Source: an uncultured Clostridium sp.
GTDB taxonomy: Bacteria > Bacillota_A > Clostridia > TANB77 > CAG-508
Direction of reading: 5' to 3'
DNA: 64,000 nucleotides
Assembly: GCA_948466265.1 (NCBI GenBank)
Contig: CAOJZU010000004.1
Span: forward strand, 21,291-85,290
In this document: in pieces, positions 1-9,140 of the stretch
Layout: the number at the start of each line of letters is the position of its first letter
Numbering within the stretch: the stretch's first letter is position 1
Notes under the pieces: generated by a model
The model's input: only the letters and a program-made list of their open reading frames with translations
The model's database searches: none
Told to the model about the DNA's origin: nothing
Position numbers and translations under genes: made by a program

Positions 1-189
1 AGTAACTTTAGAAAACTATGGATAACAAGAATTAATGCTGCTGCTCGTCAAAATGGTTTAACTTATAGCAAATTAATTGCAGGTCTTAAAAAAGCAAATA
101 TTTCTATAAATAGAAAAATGCTTGCAGAACTTGCTGTAACAGATATGGAAGCTTTTTCTAAAATTGCAGAAGTAGCAAAAAAAGCATAA
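1..189 (+). CDS. rplT: 50S ribosomal protein L20, C-terminal part
   Basis: This is the C-terminal 62 residues of ribosomal protein L20, which binds 23S rRNA and is needed for early 50S assembly. The reading frame is open from base 1 and ends at TAA 187-189. The segment [16 protein letters not shown] and the following [21 protein letters not shown] are characteristic of the family. The start lies outside the window; infC and rpmI are the usual upstream partners but cannot be seen. A strong hairpin with a T run follows directly. There is no CGG codon in the visible part. Confidence 0.97.
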   Translation, partial: SNFRKLWITRINAAARQNGLTYSKLIAGLKKANISINRKMLAELAVTDMEAFSKIAEVAKKA

Positions 190-200
190 ATAGGTATAAT

Positions 201-229
201 AAAAAAATCCCACTTCATGGGATTTTTTT
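201..229. terminator. Terminator between convergent genes
   Basis: An 11-bp inverted repeat (AAAAAATCCCA and its complement around a CTTCA loop) is flanked by A and T runs on both sides, so it can end rplT transcripts on the plus strand and transcripts of the 238-615 gene on the minus strand. Confidence 0.85.
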
Positions 230-237
230 ATTATGTT

Positions 238-615
238 TTATTTCAAATTTACTCCTACTACTCCTCCTATCATTCCAGCAGCAATCCCTGCTGTCATCAT
301 AATAACTGAATATACATTTAGTGAAAATCCACTAGTAGTCAAACTAGATAAAAAGTAAATTAGTAAAATATATATAAATCCTACCAGTCCACCATTTATA
401 ATTCCATTCTTCTTTAGTTGACTAGTCACAATTGAACTTCCAATTAAAATACTTACAGCCTCTATTGCTATTATTATTGGTGATATTGTGTTTTCTCCTA
501 TTTTAGTATATGTTAGTAAAACTGCATATATAAATAGTAATATAAATGTTAAAATCCATGATATGAGAGTTCCTTTTAATATTTTCATATATTTACTTTC
601 TAAAAATTCTCTCAA
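238..615 (-). CDS. TIGR04086 family membrane protein
   Basis: A 125-residue integral membrane protein with four predicted hydrophobic segments (roughly residues 13-35, 43-62, 72-90 and 98-122). Length, topology and the glycine-rich last helix (AGIAAGMIGGVVGVNLK) match the TIGR04086/YrzE-like family of Firmicutes, whose function is unknown. The start used is TTG at 615, which has a G-rich ribosome site upstream; the internal ATG at residue 10 is an alternative. It converges on rplT across a shared terminator. Confidence 0.75.
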   Translation of the reverse strand: MREFLESKYMKILKGTLISWILTFILLFIYAVLLTYTKIGENTISPIIIAIEAVSILIGSSIVTSQLKKNGIINGGLVGFIYILLIYFLSSLTTSGFSLNVYSVIMMTAGIAAGMIGGVVGVNLK

Positions 616-748
616 GTTTCTTTTCCCCCTTTTTTATATTAATTAAAAGTTTAAGTTAATACTAGATTATTCATAAAAACTACATTTTAGAATAGACTTT
701 AATTAAGAAATATTTTAGAGCAGGAATTTGCTCGAATGGGGGGTTGTT

Positions 749-964
749 ATGGATAAAAATGCTATGGATTTTCAAGGGGGATTTTCTCCTTATGATATGC
801 CAAATGATTTTAATATGAATTCAAATGATATGTATAAAGATCCAATGTTTAGTCCTGTAATGCAATATGAACAGGCTTATATGTATTATAGATATCTAAA
901 TATGCAAATGGAATATAAAATAAAGTGCAAAGAATATGAAAAAATGACTGCGAAAGACCGGTAG
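749..964 (+). CDS. Small acidic Met/Asn/Tyr-rich protein, unknown function
   Basis: A 71-residue protein from ATG 749, chosen over an upstream in-frame TTG because a G-rich ribosome site (GGGGGGTTGTT) ends just before it. The N-terminal half is rich in Asn, Asp, Phe and Met, and the C-terminal half is a charged Tyr-rich helix. It resembles small spore-coat-like proteins in composition only; I do not recognise it. The last sense codon before TAG is CGG (959-961). If CGG is shifted as in the core genes here, TAG is bypassed and the protein ends GRRIE with TGA at 975-977. A perfect hairpin follows. Confidence 0.6.
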   Translation: MDKNAMDFQGGFSPYDMPNDFNMNSNDMYKDPMFSPVMQYEQAYMYYRYLNMQMEYKIKCKEYEKMTAKDR

Positions 965-989
965 AAGGATAGAATGATTTAAGCATAAT

Positions 990-1031
990 GAGATGGTCTT
1001 TACTAAACTACAATTTAGTAAAGACCATCTC
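990..1031 (+). terminator. Perfect 18-bp hairpin terminator
   Basis: GAGATGGTCTTTACTAAA pairs exactly with its complement around a six-base loop and is followed by a pyrimidine run (TTCTTCT). It ends the small gene at 749-964. Confidence 0.8.
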
Positions 1032-1054
1032 TTCTTCTAACTGATTATAAAACG

Positions 1055-1411
1055 CTATATCCCATTACAAACAATAATATATCCTTCAGTTCCTTTATCC
1101 GACTCAAAGTTCATACCTATGCCTTTCATCCTGACAACAGATGTCAGTTTGACAAAAGTGTCTACCAATTCATCGTATGTGGATTTTCTTACATCTTCCA
1201 AATTGTAGGTTCCTCCATGTTTATTGTCGTCTAAGATGCAATGTGCAAATATACAAACCTTATAGTCCTCTTTCATATTTTCTTTTAAAATTCGTTTTCC
1301 TTCTTCTCTGAGTTCATCAAGATTTGCTACCTCGATTATTTTTTGGTCTTCTTCAAGTCCAAACCGCAATCTTTCGTAGCGTTCTTGTGCTAATTCATTT
1401 GATAATTTCAT
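1055..1411 (-). CDS. Hypothetical protein, foreign-looking codon use
   Basis: A 118-residue soluble protein I do not recognise. The N-terminal third is a charged helix (ELAQERYERLRFGLEED), followed by a mixed alpha/beta part ending EGYIIVCNGI. The gene has more G and C at codon third positions than its neighbours and contains an in-frame CGG read as Arg (1364-1366, residue 16). Applying the +1 shift there runs into a stop after a few codons, so this gene does not follow the CGG behaviour of the core genes. I infer recent transfer. About 185 bases without a recognisable gene separate it from rarA. Confidence 0.7.
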   Translation of the reverse strand: MKLSNELAQERYERLRFGLEEDQKIIEVANLDELREEGKRILKENMKEDYKVCIFAHCILDDNKHGGTYNLEDVRKSTYDELVDTFVKLTSVVRMKGIGMNFESDKGTEGYIIVCNGI

Positions 1412-1596
1412 TGTAAGCTCCTTCCATTATACTATTGGTTGTTTGGTTATAAAGGTTTTACAATCACCTCCAAAAATATTCATTTTCCTAGCTGAAAGTC
1501 CTATGGTGAAAAACGGATCTAACTGCTAGAATTTCTTTATATTATAACATAAAATTTACTAAAAATCTATACTTTATGTTTCTTTTTTACTTTTTA

Positions 1597-2840
1597 TTAC
1601 TCTACTGTATCGTCTTTTATATAATATTTTGTACCAATCATTTCATCTGGTAAGTACTGCTGCTCTACAAAATGTCCTGGATAGTCATGTGGATACTTAT
1701 ATCCATTTCCATAGCCAAATTCTTTCATTCCGCTTCGCTGGTGCATTTCTAATATGCATTGGTATTTCCCCTGTATCTTTACTCTCTACATCAGAAATTG
1801 CTTTATTTATTGCAAGATATGAAGCATTTGATTTTTTTGATGTTGCATTATATATTGCAGCTTCTGACAAAATAATTCTTGCCTCTGGCATACCTACCAT
1901 TGTCACAGCTTGCATTGCAGCTGTTGCAACAACTAATGCATTTGGGTTTGCCATTCCTACATCTTCTGCTGCAGAAATCACTATACGCCTTGCTAAAAAT
2001 ACTGGGTCTTCTCCACCGAGCTAATGCTCTTGCTAAATAAAATACTGCTGCATCAGGGTCGCTTCCTCTCATTGACTTTATAAATGCACTTATATTATCA
2101 TAATGACTATCTCCGTTTTTATCAAAAATAATCTTTCTTTTTTGTACACTTTGTTTTGCAATTTCGTCAGTAATATTAATAAATCCATTTGCATCCATCT
2201 TTGTTGTAAGTACTGCAACTTCTAGTCCGTTTAATGCGTTTCTTACATCTCCATCTGCTGTTTCTGCAATTTTTCTTAATGTACTATCTTCTATATTTAC
2301 ATTATAGCTTTTTAGTCCTTCTTCACTTTGTAGTGAGTTTTTCAAGACTTTATATACATCATCAGTATCTAATGGTTCTAATTTGCATACCATTGACCTT
2401 GAAATTAGGGCTTTATTTACTTCAAAATATGGATTTTCTGTAGTTGCTCCAATTAATATGACTGTTCCATTTTCAACAAATGGAAGAAGCGCATCCTGTT
2501 GCAATTTATTAAATCTATGTATCTCATCTATAAATAATATGCATTTGCCAGATGGGTTTAGCAGAAGATTTTGTGTGTCTTCAACAACTTTTTTAATATC
2601 TGCAACTCCTGCTGTTACTGCATTTATTTTATAAAATTTATTTTTTGTTGTATTGCTTATGACTTTTGCAAGTGAAGTCTTTCCACATCCTGGTGGTCCC
2701 CAAAGTATAATACTAGATAGTCTGTCCGCTTTTATTGTTCTATATAATATTTTGTCTTTCCCTAGAATGTGCTCTTGTCCTACGTATTCTTCTAATGTTT
2801 TTGGCATCATTCTATAAGCTAAAGGTTTATTTGAATCCAT
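1597..2840 (-). CDS. rarA: Replication-associated recombination protein A (AAA+ ATPase), two CGG frame breaks
   Basis: RarA/MgsA is an AAA+ ATPase acting at stalled replication forks. Walker A GPPGCGKT is at residues 48-55 and Walker B DEIHRF at 105-110; the sensor stretch GATTENPYFEVN follows. The frame breaks at CGG 2016-2018 (residue 275) and 1730-1732 (residue 370). Skipping the C at each restores ALAGGEDPVFLARR and APAKGMKEFGYGNGYKYPHDYPG, both family-typical, and gives a 413-residue protein of normal length ending at TAA 1597-1599. Without recoding the protein loses its whole C-terminal tetramerisation region. Confidence 0.93.
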
Positions 2841-2859
2841 AAATTTCTCCTAATCATAA

Positions 2860-3090
2860 CTATGCAACTTTTTCTGCATAATTAATTACTGTGATTTCTG
2901 TAATTGAGTTTTTTACTGAGTTTACTAATTTTTCTAATTGTTTTGCCACCTCATTACTATAAGAAACTTCGCCACATTGTTTACATACTTCAGATGGCAC
3001 ATTTTTAATAATAATAATGCAATTATCTAATTCTACCATAAATGTTGTATTTTTACTTTCTAAGTCTCCTTTACACATAAAACAATTCAT
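2860..3090 (-). CDS. MqsA-like YgiT-type zinc-finger antitoxin
   Basis: A 76-residue protein with two CxxC pairs (MNCFMCKGDLE and SEVCKQCGE), the pattern of the YgiT/MqsA zinc finger, followed by a short basic/hydrophobic tail. Its stop lies close to rarA, and its start abuts the stop of a DUF4258 gene two bases away. Such pairs are type II toxin-antitoxin modules in which the zinc-finger protein neutralises a RelE/MqsR-fold mRNA interferase. The helix-turn-helix domain of full MqsA is absent, so autoregulation by this protein is doubtful. Confidence 0.8.
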   Translation of the reverse strand: MNCFMCKGDLESKNTTFMVELDNCIIIIKNVPSEVCKQCGEVSYSNEVAKQLEKLVNSVKNSITEITVINYAEKVA

Positions 3091-3091
3091 T

Positions 3092-3415
3092 TTATTTAAT
3101 CTCCTTTCTTGTCTTTAAATCACCTTGCCATTTTATATTGTCTGGATAGTATGCGGTAATTATCCACAATTCTATTTCATTTACTCCACATACTACATGT
3201 AAAACATCATTCTTTAAATTTATTCCATATACTAAACAGCTTGGATATGGGTAATCATTTTCATACTCTTCTATTATTTCTCCATTCAAAATAGCGTTTT
3301 TAACGTCTTCTTCACTTATATTTCTTTGAAATAATCTAACTATTGCATGGTTAGTCCACCTTATTTTTCCATCTTTAGCCATTTGCTTTATAGTATTTAT
3401 ATTTAATTTCTCCAT
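3092..3415 (-). CDS. DUF4258 protein, probable toxin of a TA pair
   Basis: A 107-residue protein of the DUF4258 family. The segment IRWTNHAIVRLFQRNISEED and the later YGINLKNDVLHVVCGV and ITAYYPD strands are typical of this RelE/MqsR-related fold. It lies directly upstream of the zinc-finger gene in the same operon, with a two-base gap, which supports a toxin-antitoxin function. Catalytic residues are not well defined in this family, so mRNA cleavage is inferred, not shown. No frame break occurs. Confidence 0.78.
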   Translation of the reverse strand: MEKLNINTIKQMAKDGKIRWTNHAIVRLFQRNISEEDVKNAILNGEIIEEYENDYPYPSCLVYGINLKNDVLHVVCGVNEIELWIITAYYPDNIKWQGDLKTRKEIK

Positions 3416-3460
3416 AAACGTTTCTTTTATCCTTCTTTCTATATATTGCTAATCTTAAAC

Positions 3461-3853
3461 TTAATCTTCTATAATTTCCATAAGTATTCCATTTGGGTCT
3501 TTAATAAAGAAATATGGTTTTCCAAGTCTTCCCTCATGTATAACAATTTCTTCATCATTTAATTTGTTTTTTTCAACAAATTCTTTGCCTTCATTAATGT
3601 TCTTCACACCTAGACCAAAATGTTTGTTACCAACTGTTCTTAAATCAATTCCTAATTCTTTTGAATGCTCAGGTAATTCTTCATTATTAGGATAATGAAA
3701 AATTTCCAATACTGTATTATCTAATTTAAGGCACACTATATCAACATTTTCGTCCGCATATTCTTTTTTCTCTTCAAAACCAAATTTCTTATAAAACTCT
3801 ATTGTGTCTTTCAAATTCTTTGCACTTATTGCTACATGATTAATATTAAACAT
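3461..3853 (-). CDS. VOC family (glyoxalase/bleomycin resistance fold) protein
   Basis: A 130-residue protein of the vicinal oxygen chelate superfamily. It opens with the standard INHVAISAKNLKDTIEFYKKFGF strand-helix unit, and the second repeat ends PYFFIKDPNGILMEIIED. Candidate metal ligands are His6, Glu50 in LEIFHYP and the C-terminal Glu in MEIIE. Substrate cannot be told from sequence; lactoylglutathione lyase and thiol-transfer resistance enzymes share this fold. It lies 13 bases after ygjV and is probably transcribed with it. Confidence 0.85.
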   Translation of the reverse strand: MFNINHVAISAKNLKDTIEFYKKFGFEEKKEYADENVDIVCLKLDNTVLEIFHYPNNEELPEHSKELGIDLRTVGNKHFGLGVKNINEGKEFVEKNKLNDEEIVIHEGRLGKPYFFIKDPNGILMEIIED

Positions 3854-3866
3854 TAAACCTTCTCCT

Positions 3867-4389
3867 TTAAGCTTTTATTTCTTGTTTTTCCTTTTTGCCT
3901 CTATATAAAGAAATTATTGCTGATATTAATTGAGCTATTTCTTGCAAGGCTCCAACAAATGCTTTAACTACTACATTGTAAATTGCCCAACCGGCTCCAA
4001 CTATTCCTGTTGTAATTCTTATAACTTTAACATTATCTTGCCATAATCCATAAGTGTAAATTACTGTAACGATAATAGGTATTAAACTCCACATATCTTG
4101 CCAGCTGACTATACCAGATATTACTGCTATTACTTCAAAAATAATTAAAACAATTAATGATGGTTTCATATCTTTCTTTTTATAAAAATAAAATACTAAA
4201 CACCTTATCGTATTAAGAATAGATATTATTGCACCAGTTAATGCATTTAGTAAAAAGTATTGTATGGCAACAACAATATTTGCTAAAACCATACATATCA
4301 TTATCTTTTCTTTTTCTTTAAATTGAACACTTATTACTGTAAGTATTAGTGCTATTATCCCGCATAATTTGAGCTAATATAAATAACAT
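3867..4389 (-). CDS. ygjV: YgjV-family membrane protein, CGG frame break at residue 10
   Basis: A 173-residue membrane protein of the YgjV family with about six helices; the C-terminal half holds IVGAGWAIYNVVVKAF and ends in a basic tail. A simple reading starts at an internal Met and loses the first helix. The true start is ATG 4389, where nine residues run into CGG 4360-4362. Skipping the C gives MGIIALILTVISVQFKEKEK, the standard first helix of the family, joined in frame to the rest. Function is unknown; a solute channel or transporter has been suggested from topology. Confidence 0.8.
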
Positions 4390-4405
4390 TTTAGTTTGTT
4401 CCCCC

Positions 4406-5008
4406 TTAATCTCTGCTTAATATATTAAGTCCTTTTCTTATAATATCTTCTACGCTTAAACCGCTTAAGTCTTCTTTTTCGAATGCTTTTTCTATTTCCT
4501 TTTTGTTATATCCAAGTACTGAAAGTGCAGATATTGCTTCAAGTGTGTTCTCATTTGCACTTGTTACATCTATTTCTTTATCTCCTGCAGCATCTTCTAA
4601 TTCTATCTTTTTCATTTTATCTCTAAGTTCTAATATCATTCTTTGTGCTGTTTTTTTACCAAGTCCAGGAATTTTAACAAGCCTTGCTTCATCGTTTGTG
4701 ATTATAGCTAAAGCAAAGCTATGTGGCTCTATATTTGCTAATATTGTAAGTGCTGATTTTGCACCTATTCCACTTACTGAAATTAAAAGTTCAAACATTC
4801 TAAGTTCTTCTTCTGTTAGAAAACCATATAAACTTATATTATCTTCCCTTACATGATAATGTGTATGTATCTTAACAATGTCTCCTATATTTCCACACTT
4901 TTCTATGGCATTTTGTGCCATATATATTTTATAACCTATATTATTTGTCTCTACTACGACACTATCTACTAGCTTCATTTCAAGGCTTCCTTTTATGTAT
5001 GCAAACAT
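4406..5008 (-). CDS. ruvA: Holliday junction branch migration protein RuvA
   Basis: RuvA binds four-way junctions and loads the RuvB motor. The 200-residue length, the N-terminal OB fold (MFAYIKGSLEMK), the helix-hairpin-helix motifs (ISVSGIGAKSALTIL and LVKIPGLGKKTAQRMILELRDK) and the C-terminal RuvB-binding helices after an acidic linker are all present. RuvB is not next to it in this window. The gene has no CGG codon in frame and reads through intact. Upstream lies a short inverted-repeat element. Confidence 0.96.
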   Translation of the reverse strand: MFAYIKGSLEMKLVDSVVVETNNIGYKIYMAQNAIEKCGNIGDIVKIHTHYHVREDNISLYGFLTEEELRMFELLISVSGIGAKSALTILANIEPHSFALAIITNDEARLVKIPGLGKKTAQRMILELRDKMKKIELEDAAGDKEIDVTSANENTLEAISALSVLGYNKKEIEKAFEKEDLSGLSVEDIIRKGLNILSRD

Positions 5009-5019
5009 CTTTTACCTCC

Positions 5020-5113
5020 ATCTGTGTTCGGAAAATAAACTTCTTCTTGGGTCCTTTCTTTTTCAAACTTTTATTTTTTATCACTTTTATTTTCTGTTTT
5101 TATTCGAACACAT
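5020..5113. repeat. Short copy of the intergenic structured repeat
   Basis: Ends are inverted (TGTGTTCG near 5020 and CGAACACA near 5106). Just inside is AAAATAAACTTCTTCTTGGGTC, which matches the inner right arm of the larger copy at 52319-52445. It lies in the leader of ruvA. Confidence 0.6.
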
Positions 5114-5192
5114 ATTCTTATTTTATCATAAAAAATTTTTTTTGCAATAGATTTTTGGTAACTCATTTTATATTTTTTTAATATTATATATT

Positions 5193-5366
5193 ATGAATTC
5201 TTGTGAATTAGTTAATTTAGTCTCAATGCTTTCATGCTTAATTGTGCAAAATTATAATGATGAAGAAATAGGCTTACTTGCAGCAATTTTTACCCAGCTT
5301 GGAGATAGTTTAGCAACTATTCTTGCAAATAATGCCTTATGTGAAAGCTATCAGGATGAAAAGTAG
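5193..5366 (+). CDS. Small DUF6774-like protein
   Basis: A 57-residue open frame from ATG 5193 that begins MNSCELVNLVSMLSCLI and continues with EEIGLLAAIFTQLGDSLATIL. This cysteine-bearing start and the AAIFTQLGDSLATI stretch match my memory of the DUF6774 family of very short Clostridia proteins of unknown role. It is convergent with trmL, its TAG being five bases from that gene's stop. The ribosome site is weak, so expression is uncertain. Confidence 0.6.
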   Translation: MNSCELVNLVSMLSCLIVQNYNDEEIGLLAAIFTQLGDSLATILANNALCESYQDEK

Positions 5367-5371
5367 TTAAT

Positions 5372-5869
5372 TTAATCAAAATATTTGCTTATTTGATTTA
5401 ATGTTTTGAAATCTCCTTGTCTTAAAATTTCATATGCAATTATTGCAACTGAATTTGATAAATTTAATGAACGTAAATCTCCTATCATTGGTATTCTTAT
5501 TGTGCCTTGTATGTATTTTTGTAAAAGGTCTTCTGGAAGTCCTTTTGTTTCTTTTCCAAAAAGCACAAATATTTCATCCATTTTGCTATAATCTACATCT
5601 GTATAGCAATGTTTTGCTTTTGTAGTTGCAAAAAACATATTATTTTCTTCTGGTTTATACTTTTCTAAAAATTTATTTAAAGAATCATGCTCTTCTATTT
5701 CAAGCTTATCCCAATAATCTAGTCCTGCACGTTTTAAATATTTATCTGTTATTTTGAAACCCAATGGATAAACTAAGTGAAGTTTAGAGCCTGTTGCTGC
5801 ACAAGTTCTTGCGATATTCCCTGTGTTTTGTGGTATTTCTGGCTCGCACATTACTATATGTAATTTCAT
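5372..5869 (-). CDS. trmL: tRNA (cytidine(34)-2'-O)-methyltransferase TrmL
   Basis: TrmL is a SPOUT-class enzyme that 2'-O-methylates the wobble base of tRNA-Leu. All three SPOUT motifs are present in 165 residues: EPEIPQNTGNIARTCA at the N-terminus, ILVLFGKETKGLP-like text near residue 105 (FVLFGKETKGLPEDLL) and RSLNLSNSVAIIAYE near 140. The length suits the TrmL branch rather than larger SpoU enzymes. The frame is intact. A short repeat lies just upstream. Confidence 0.93.
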   Translation of the reverse strand: MKLHIVMCEPEIPQNTGNIARTCAATGSKLHLVYPLGFKITDKYLKRAGLDYWDKLEIEEHDSLNKFLEKYKPEENNMFFATTKAKHCYTDVDYSKMDEIFVLFGKETKGLPEDLLQKYIQGTIRIPMIGDLRSLNLSNSVAIIAYEILRQGDFKTLNQISKYFD

Positions 5870-5881
5870 TTTTACTCTCCT

Positions 5882-5932
5882 ATTGTTCGCAAAATAAACT
5901 TCGTACTACGTAGTTTCTTTCGTGAACTCTTA
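5882..5932. repeat. Very short derivative of the intergenic repeat
   Basis: GTTCGCAAAATAAACTTCG here matches the inner segment of the copies at 5020-5113 and 52319-52445, and GTGAAC near 5923 partly inverts the left end. It lies between trmL and the transporter gene. Confidence 0.45.
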
Positions 5933-5935
5933 TTT

Positions 5936-6784
5936 TTATGTAATTATATTAATAACTATTCCTGTTATTGCTCCAAGAATATACAATATAGCTACTATTT
6001 TTATATTTTCTTTTAAATTCTTATTTATTCTAAATAGCATAAGTAGTCCGAGTTCCTGAGTTTACAAGAAGTCCAGCAATTAGTGAACCAAAGCTTATAA
6101 TGTTTGATAAATATAGCTCTGTTATAATTACAGATGATGCACAGTTTGGTATTAAACCAATTAATGAGCTTATCACTGGCTCAAAGAATTTAGATCCTGA
6201 CATAAATTCTTTTAAATTTTCTTCTCCAATTAAATAAACTATCACATTTACAATTAATGTTAAAATAAATATATAAATAAATATACTGATTGTATGTTTT
6301 AATACTGATTTAATAACACTTCTTTCACAGTGGCAATGCTCTTCTTCACATAAATCTATTATTCTATCCTCTGCTTCTTTATTTTTATTTTTTAGTCTAA
6401 CGGCTAAATCTATTATAAATCCATAAATCATACCTAAAGCAAATTTTAGCACAAGTATTCCGAATTATTGTAGTTACTGGAGCTGCTTTAGATATAAGTA
6501 TAGGTAACATTTCGTCTGATGTCGATAGATATACCGAAATTAACGTTCCTAAAGTTATTACTCTTGCAGCATAAAAGTTTGTTGCAGCTACCGAAAAACC
6601 ACATTGCGGAAATATTCCAAAAAGGCTTCCGAATTAGCGGCCCAAATTTACCTGATTTTTTTATTTTTTCCTTTGACTTGTCACTAATTTTGTGTTCTAT
6701 ATATTCTAGAATTAAATAAGCAATAAATAAAAAAGGCAATAACTTTAAGCTATCAATCACTGTATCTAAAAGCACATCTAACAT
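5936..6784 (-). CDS. Putative manganese/heavy-metal exporter (PF11449-like), three CGG frame breaks
   Basis: A 281-residue polytopic membrane protein. Conceptual joining shows LLPFLFIAYLILEYIEHK near the start, a glycine/cysteine motif IGSLFGIFPQCGFSVAATNFY, and ISSLIGLIPNCASSV and LVNSGTGLLMLFRINKN later, features of the ten-helix putative Mn transporter family. Breaks are at CGG 6629-6631 (residue 52), 6460-6462 (108) and 6048-6050 (245), each restoring a glycine. Read without recoding, it is three unrelated fragments. The metal specificity is inferred from the family only. Confidence 0.8.
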
Positions 6785-6857
6785 TATTCTTCTCCCCTAT
6801 ATTTTCTCTTTAATTTATTTATTTTACTATATTTTCTTTAAAAAAGCAAATAAAAAA

Positions 6858-6892
6858 AATACACACTCTGCTTGACTGTTAGAGTGTGTATT
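6858..6892 (-). terminator. Terminator of the MFS gene
   Basis: On the minus strand the stem TACACACTCT/AGAGTGTGTA is followed by eight T residues, just past the stop of the MFS gene. Confidence 0.85.
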
Positions 6893-6902
6893 GTAAAAAT
6901 AT

Positions 6903-8153
6903 TTAATTTACTGCAACTTCTGTATTTTCTTCTCTTTTTTCTGAAGATTTAACTAACGCATACAATCTTATACAAATAAGAGTCTCAATAACAGCTAATA
7001 TTAGAGATATTGATATAACAAGTATCATAGGATAATTTATTAAAGTCAAAGTAAAACCAAAACTTATAATAGTTCTTACTATCTTTCTTGACAATTCAAG
7101 TATAGTAATTAACTCTGTCTGGTTTTCTTTTTCTGTATTATTAAGTGCTAAATCTTGACCATATACTCTATATTGGTCTCTTATAAATAAAACAATTACA
7201 TATCCTAGTCCCATAATCATAAATTTTAAAATTATAGAACTTGCTATAAAATACCCTGCTATCATACATAAAAGTGAAATACTTAGAAGAACAGGCAATA
7301 TAATTCCTATTTTGTCTTTTAATTTTTTATATATTTTATTAAACATTACATTTCCAAATACTCTTACAATTCTAGAAATGCAAATTATTGCTCCTAAAAT
7401 TAATGCTGTGTTTTCCACATTAAAATTCTTAAGTAATTCTTGCTGAATTAATAATTTTCCATTTTCTTGCCCTGAATTAACAATAGCAAAGAAAAGTCCA
7501 TATGAAACAATTAATACTACAACTACCTTACAATATTTTACTTTTCTTTTTTCTTTAGATACTTTAACTTCTTTTATTTTATTGTATTTAGAAAAATCTA
7601 TTATATCAAATGATAATATAAAACTTATTAAACAAAATAATATGCAAAACATCATTGGAAGATAATTGTTTATATTAAACATACTACTTGCTACAAATGA
7701 AATAATCATTGTGATTACTGCATAAACTGTATTCGATTTTGTTCTAATTCTTATATAATCATCACTCTTGCCTTGAATCCCAAGATTATTTTTAAGTATT
7801 ACATTTGCTATATTCATAAATACAGTAGCTATCTCAAAAAATGTTTTTCCAGCAACTATTACTACATAATTATTTCCAAATGTTAACAATATACTAGACA
7901 TTAGTAATAAAAAAGAACCTAATCTTACTGAATTTGTGTTTCCAATTATTTTTATTATTTTTAAAATTGGTACTTGAAGCACTATGCATATTGCCATTGA
8001 AATTGGTACTAAAGAAACAATTTGAGCTGCATTAAGTCCTTTTACAACTGTTAAAAACAATGTATCTATAGCTATCCAAAATAGTAAATCACTAGATAGT
8101 GCACTATACCAATGAATTATATTATTAAATCTTTTTAATTTTTCTTCGTTCAT
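6903..8153 (-). CDS. MFS transporter
   Basis: A 416-residue protein with about twelve hydrophobic segments in two halves separated by a basic loop near residues 190-205 (KYNKIKEVKVSKEKRKVK). The fold and length are those of the major facilitator superfamily. The N-terminus (MNEEKLKRFNNIIHWYSALSSDLLFWIAID) resembles uncharacterised Firmicutes MFS carriers. No substrate can be assigned. It has its own terminator and no CGG codon. Confidence 0.85.
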   Translation of the reverse strand: MNEEKLKRFNNIIHWYSALSSDLLFWIAIDTLFLTVVKGLNAAQIVSLVPISMAICIVLQVPILKIIKIIGNTNSVRLGSFLLLMSSILLTFGNNYVVIVAGKTFFEIATVFMNIANVILKNNLGIQGKSDDYIRIRTKSNTVYAVITMIISFVASSMFNINNYLPMMFCILFCLISFILSFDIIDFSKYNKIKEVKVSKEKRKVKYCKVVVVLIVSYGLFFAIVNSGQENGKLLIQQELLKNFNVENTALILGAIICISRIVRVFGNVMFNKIYKKLKDKIGIILPVLLSISLLCMIAGYFIASSIILKFMIMGLGYVIVLFIRDQYRVYGQDLALNNTEKENQTELITILELSRKIVRTIISFGFTLTLINYPMILVISISLILAVIETLICIRLYALVKSSEKREENTEVAVN

Positions 8154-8201
8154 TTTTTTGCCCCAATTTTTTTCTTGTATTATATAATAACATAATTCAA
8201 T

Positions 8202-9054
8202 CTACATTACAATCATATATATTACAATTCCTATACTCTCAATAACAAATAAATTTAGCATGTTAGATGTAAAAAGGTTGCTAGTTGCTTCTATAACTCC
8301 TTGCTCATCATTTCTTCTTTCATGATTTCTTTGTGCTTCTACAAATGTTATAAGTTCAGGAATGCTTGTTATAAAACCTAAAATAATACCTATTATAGCT
8401 TGTGGTATGTTAAATCTGCCTGATAAAATATCTAATGTATTTCCAAGTAAATTTCCTATAATATATAGCAGTATTGCTGTTCCTATAAGCTGAGTCCATG
8501 TCAAAACCTCTTTTTCTTTTTTATTTTTTACCCACTTCTTCTCCTCTTTAATTTTTCTTTCTTCTATTTCACTTAATGCATTAATTTTATATACTTTATA
8601 GGCGTTTGTTTTCAAATAATACAGCATAACAAATAATAATATAAATATTGGAACTATCTTAAGTTCTGCTTTTATATTTGCTATTACCATAGCAATTGGA
8701 ATTATTATTGTTGCAATTATTATTCCAAGCTCTATTTTTAGTGCTCTATTTTTCTTAATTACTTTTTCATTTTTATTTAACCTAATAGACCATATGTATT
8801 GGATAAAATTAATCACATTAGAACTAATTATATTAAACATACTTGTACCAAGCATACCCTGAAGCGATGAGAAAAATACTGTCAAAAGTTCTGGCACTGA
8901 AGTTGCAATTCCTGCTACATTACCGAACTGCTTTAGGACTTAGATCCATAATTTCAGCAATTCTTCTTAAAAGTTTTACAAGTATATATTTTGAAATACA
9001 AACTATAACTAAAGAATAAAATATAAATTTAAAAATTTCTCCTACAAATTCCAT
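8202..9054 (-). CDS. CaCA-family sodium/calcium antiporter-like protein, one CGG frame break
   Basis: A 283-residue membrane protein with the two inverted alpha repeats of cation/Ca exchangers: GIATSVPELLTVFFSSLQG in the first half and GFITSIPELITFVEAQRN in the second, each with the diagnostic (T/S)S(V/I)PE core. CGG 8923-8925 breaks the frame at residue 44; skipping C gives DLSPKAVGNVAGIATSVPE, continuous with the first alpha repeat. Start ATG 9054 follows a GGTG ribosome site. The ion exchanged is not certain. Confidence 0.85.
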
Positions 9055-9107
9055 ATCAAATCACCTAAAATCATTATTACCAAAATTTAGCAGTCATATA
9101 CAAAAAA

Positions 9108-9137
9108 TAAAAGCACAGTCTTACACCGTGCCTTTAT
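9108..9137 (-). terminator. valS terminator
   Basis: GGCACGGTGTAAGACTGTGCTTTTATTTTTT on the minus strand, read in parts, gives a GCAC/GTGC stem and a T-rich tail four bases past valS. Confidence 0.8.
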
Positions 9138-9140
9138 TTC

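Noticed and set aside
5106..5117. LexA/SOS-type box (GAAC-N4-ATTC) upstream of ruvA
   Set aside because: It matches only imperfectly, and its GAACAC half is the right inverted end of the short repeat at 5020-5113, which explains it better.
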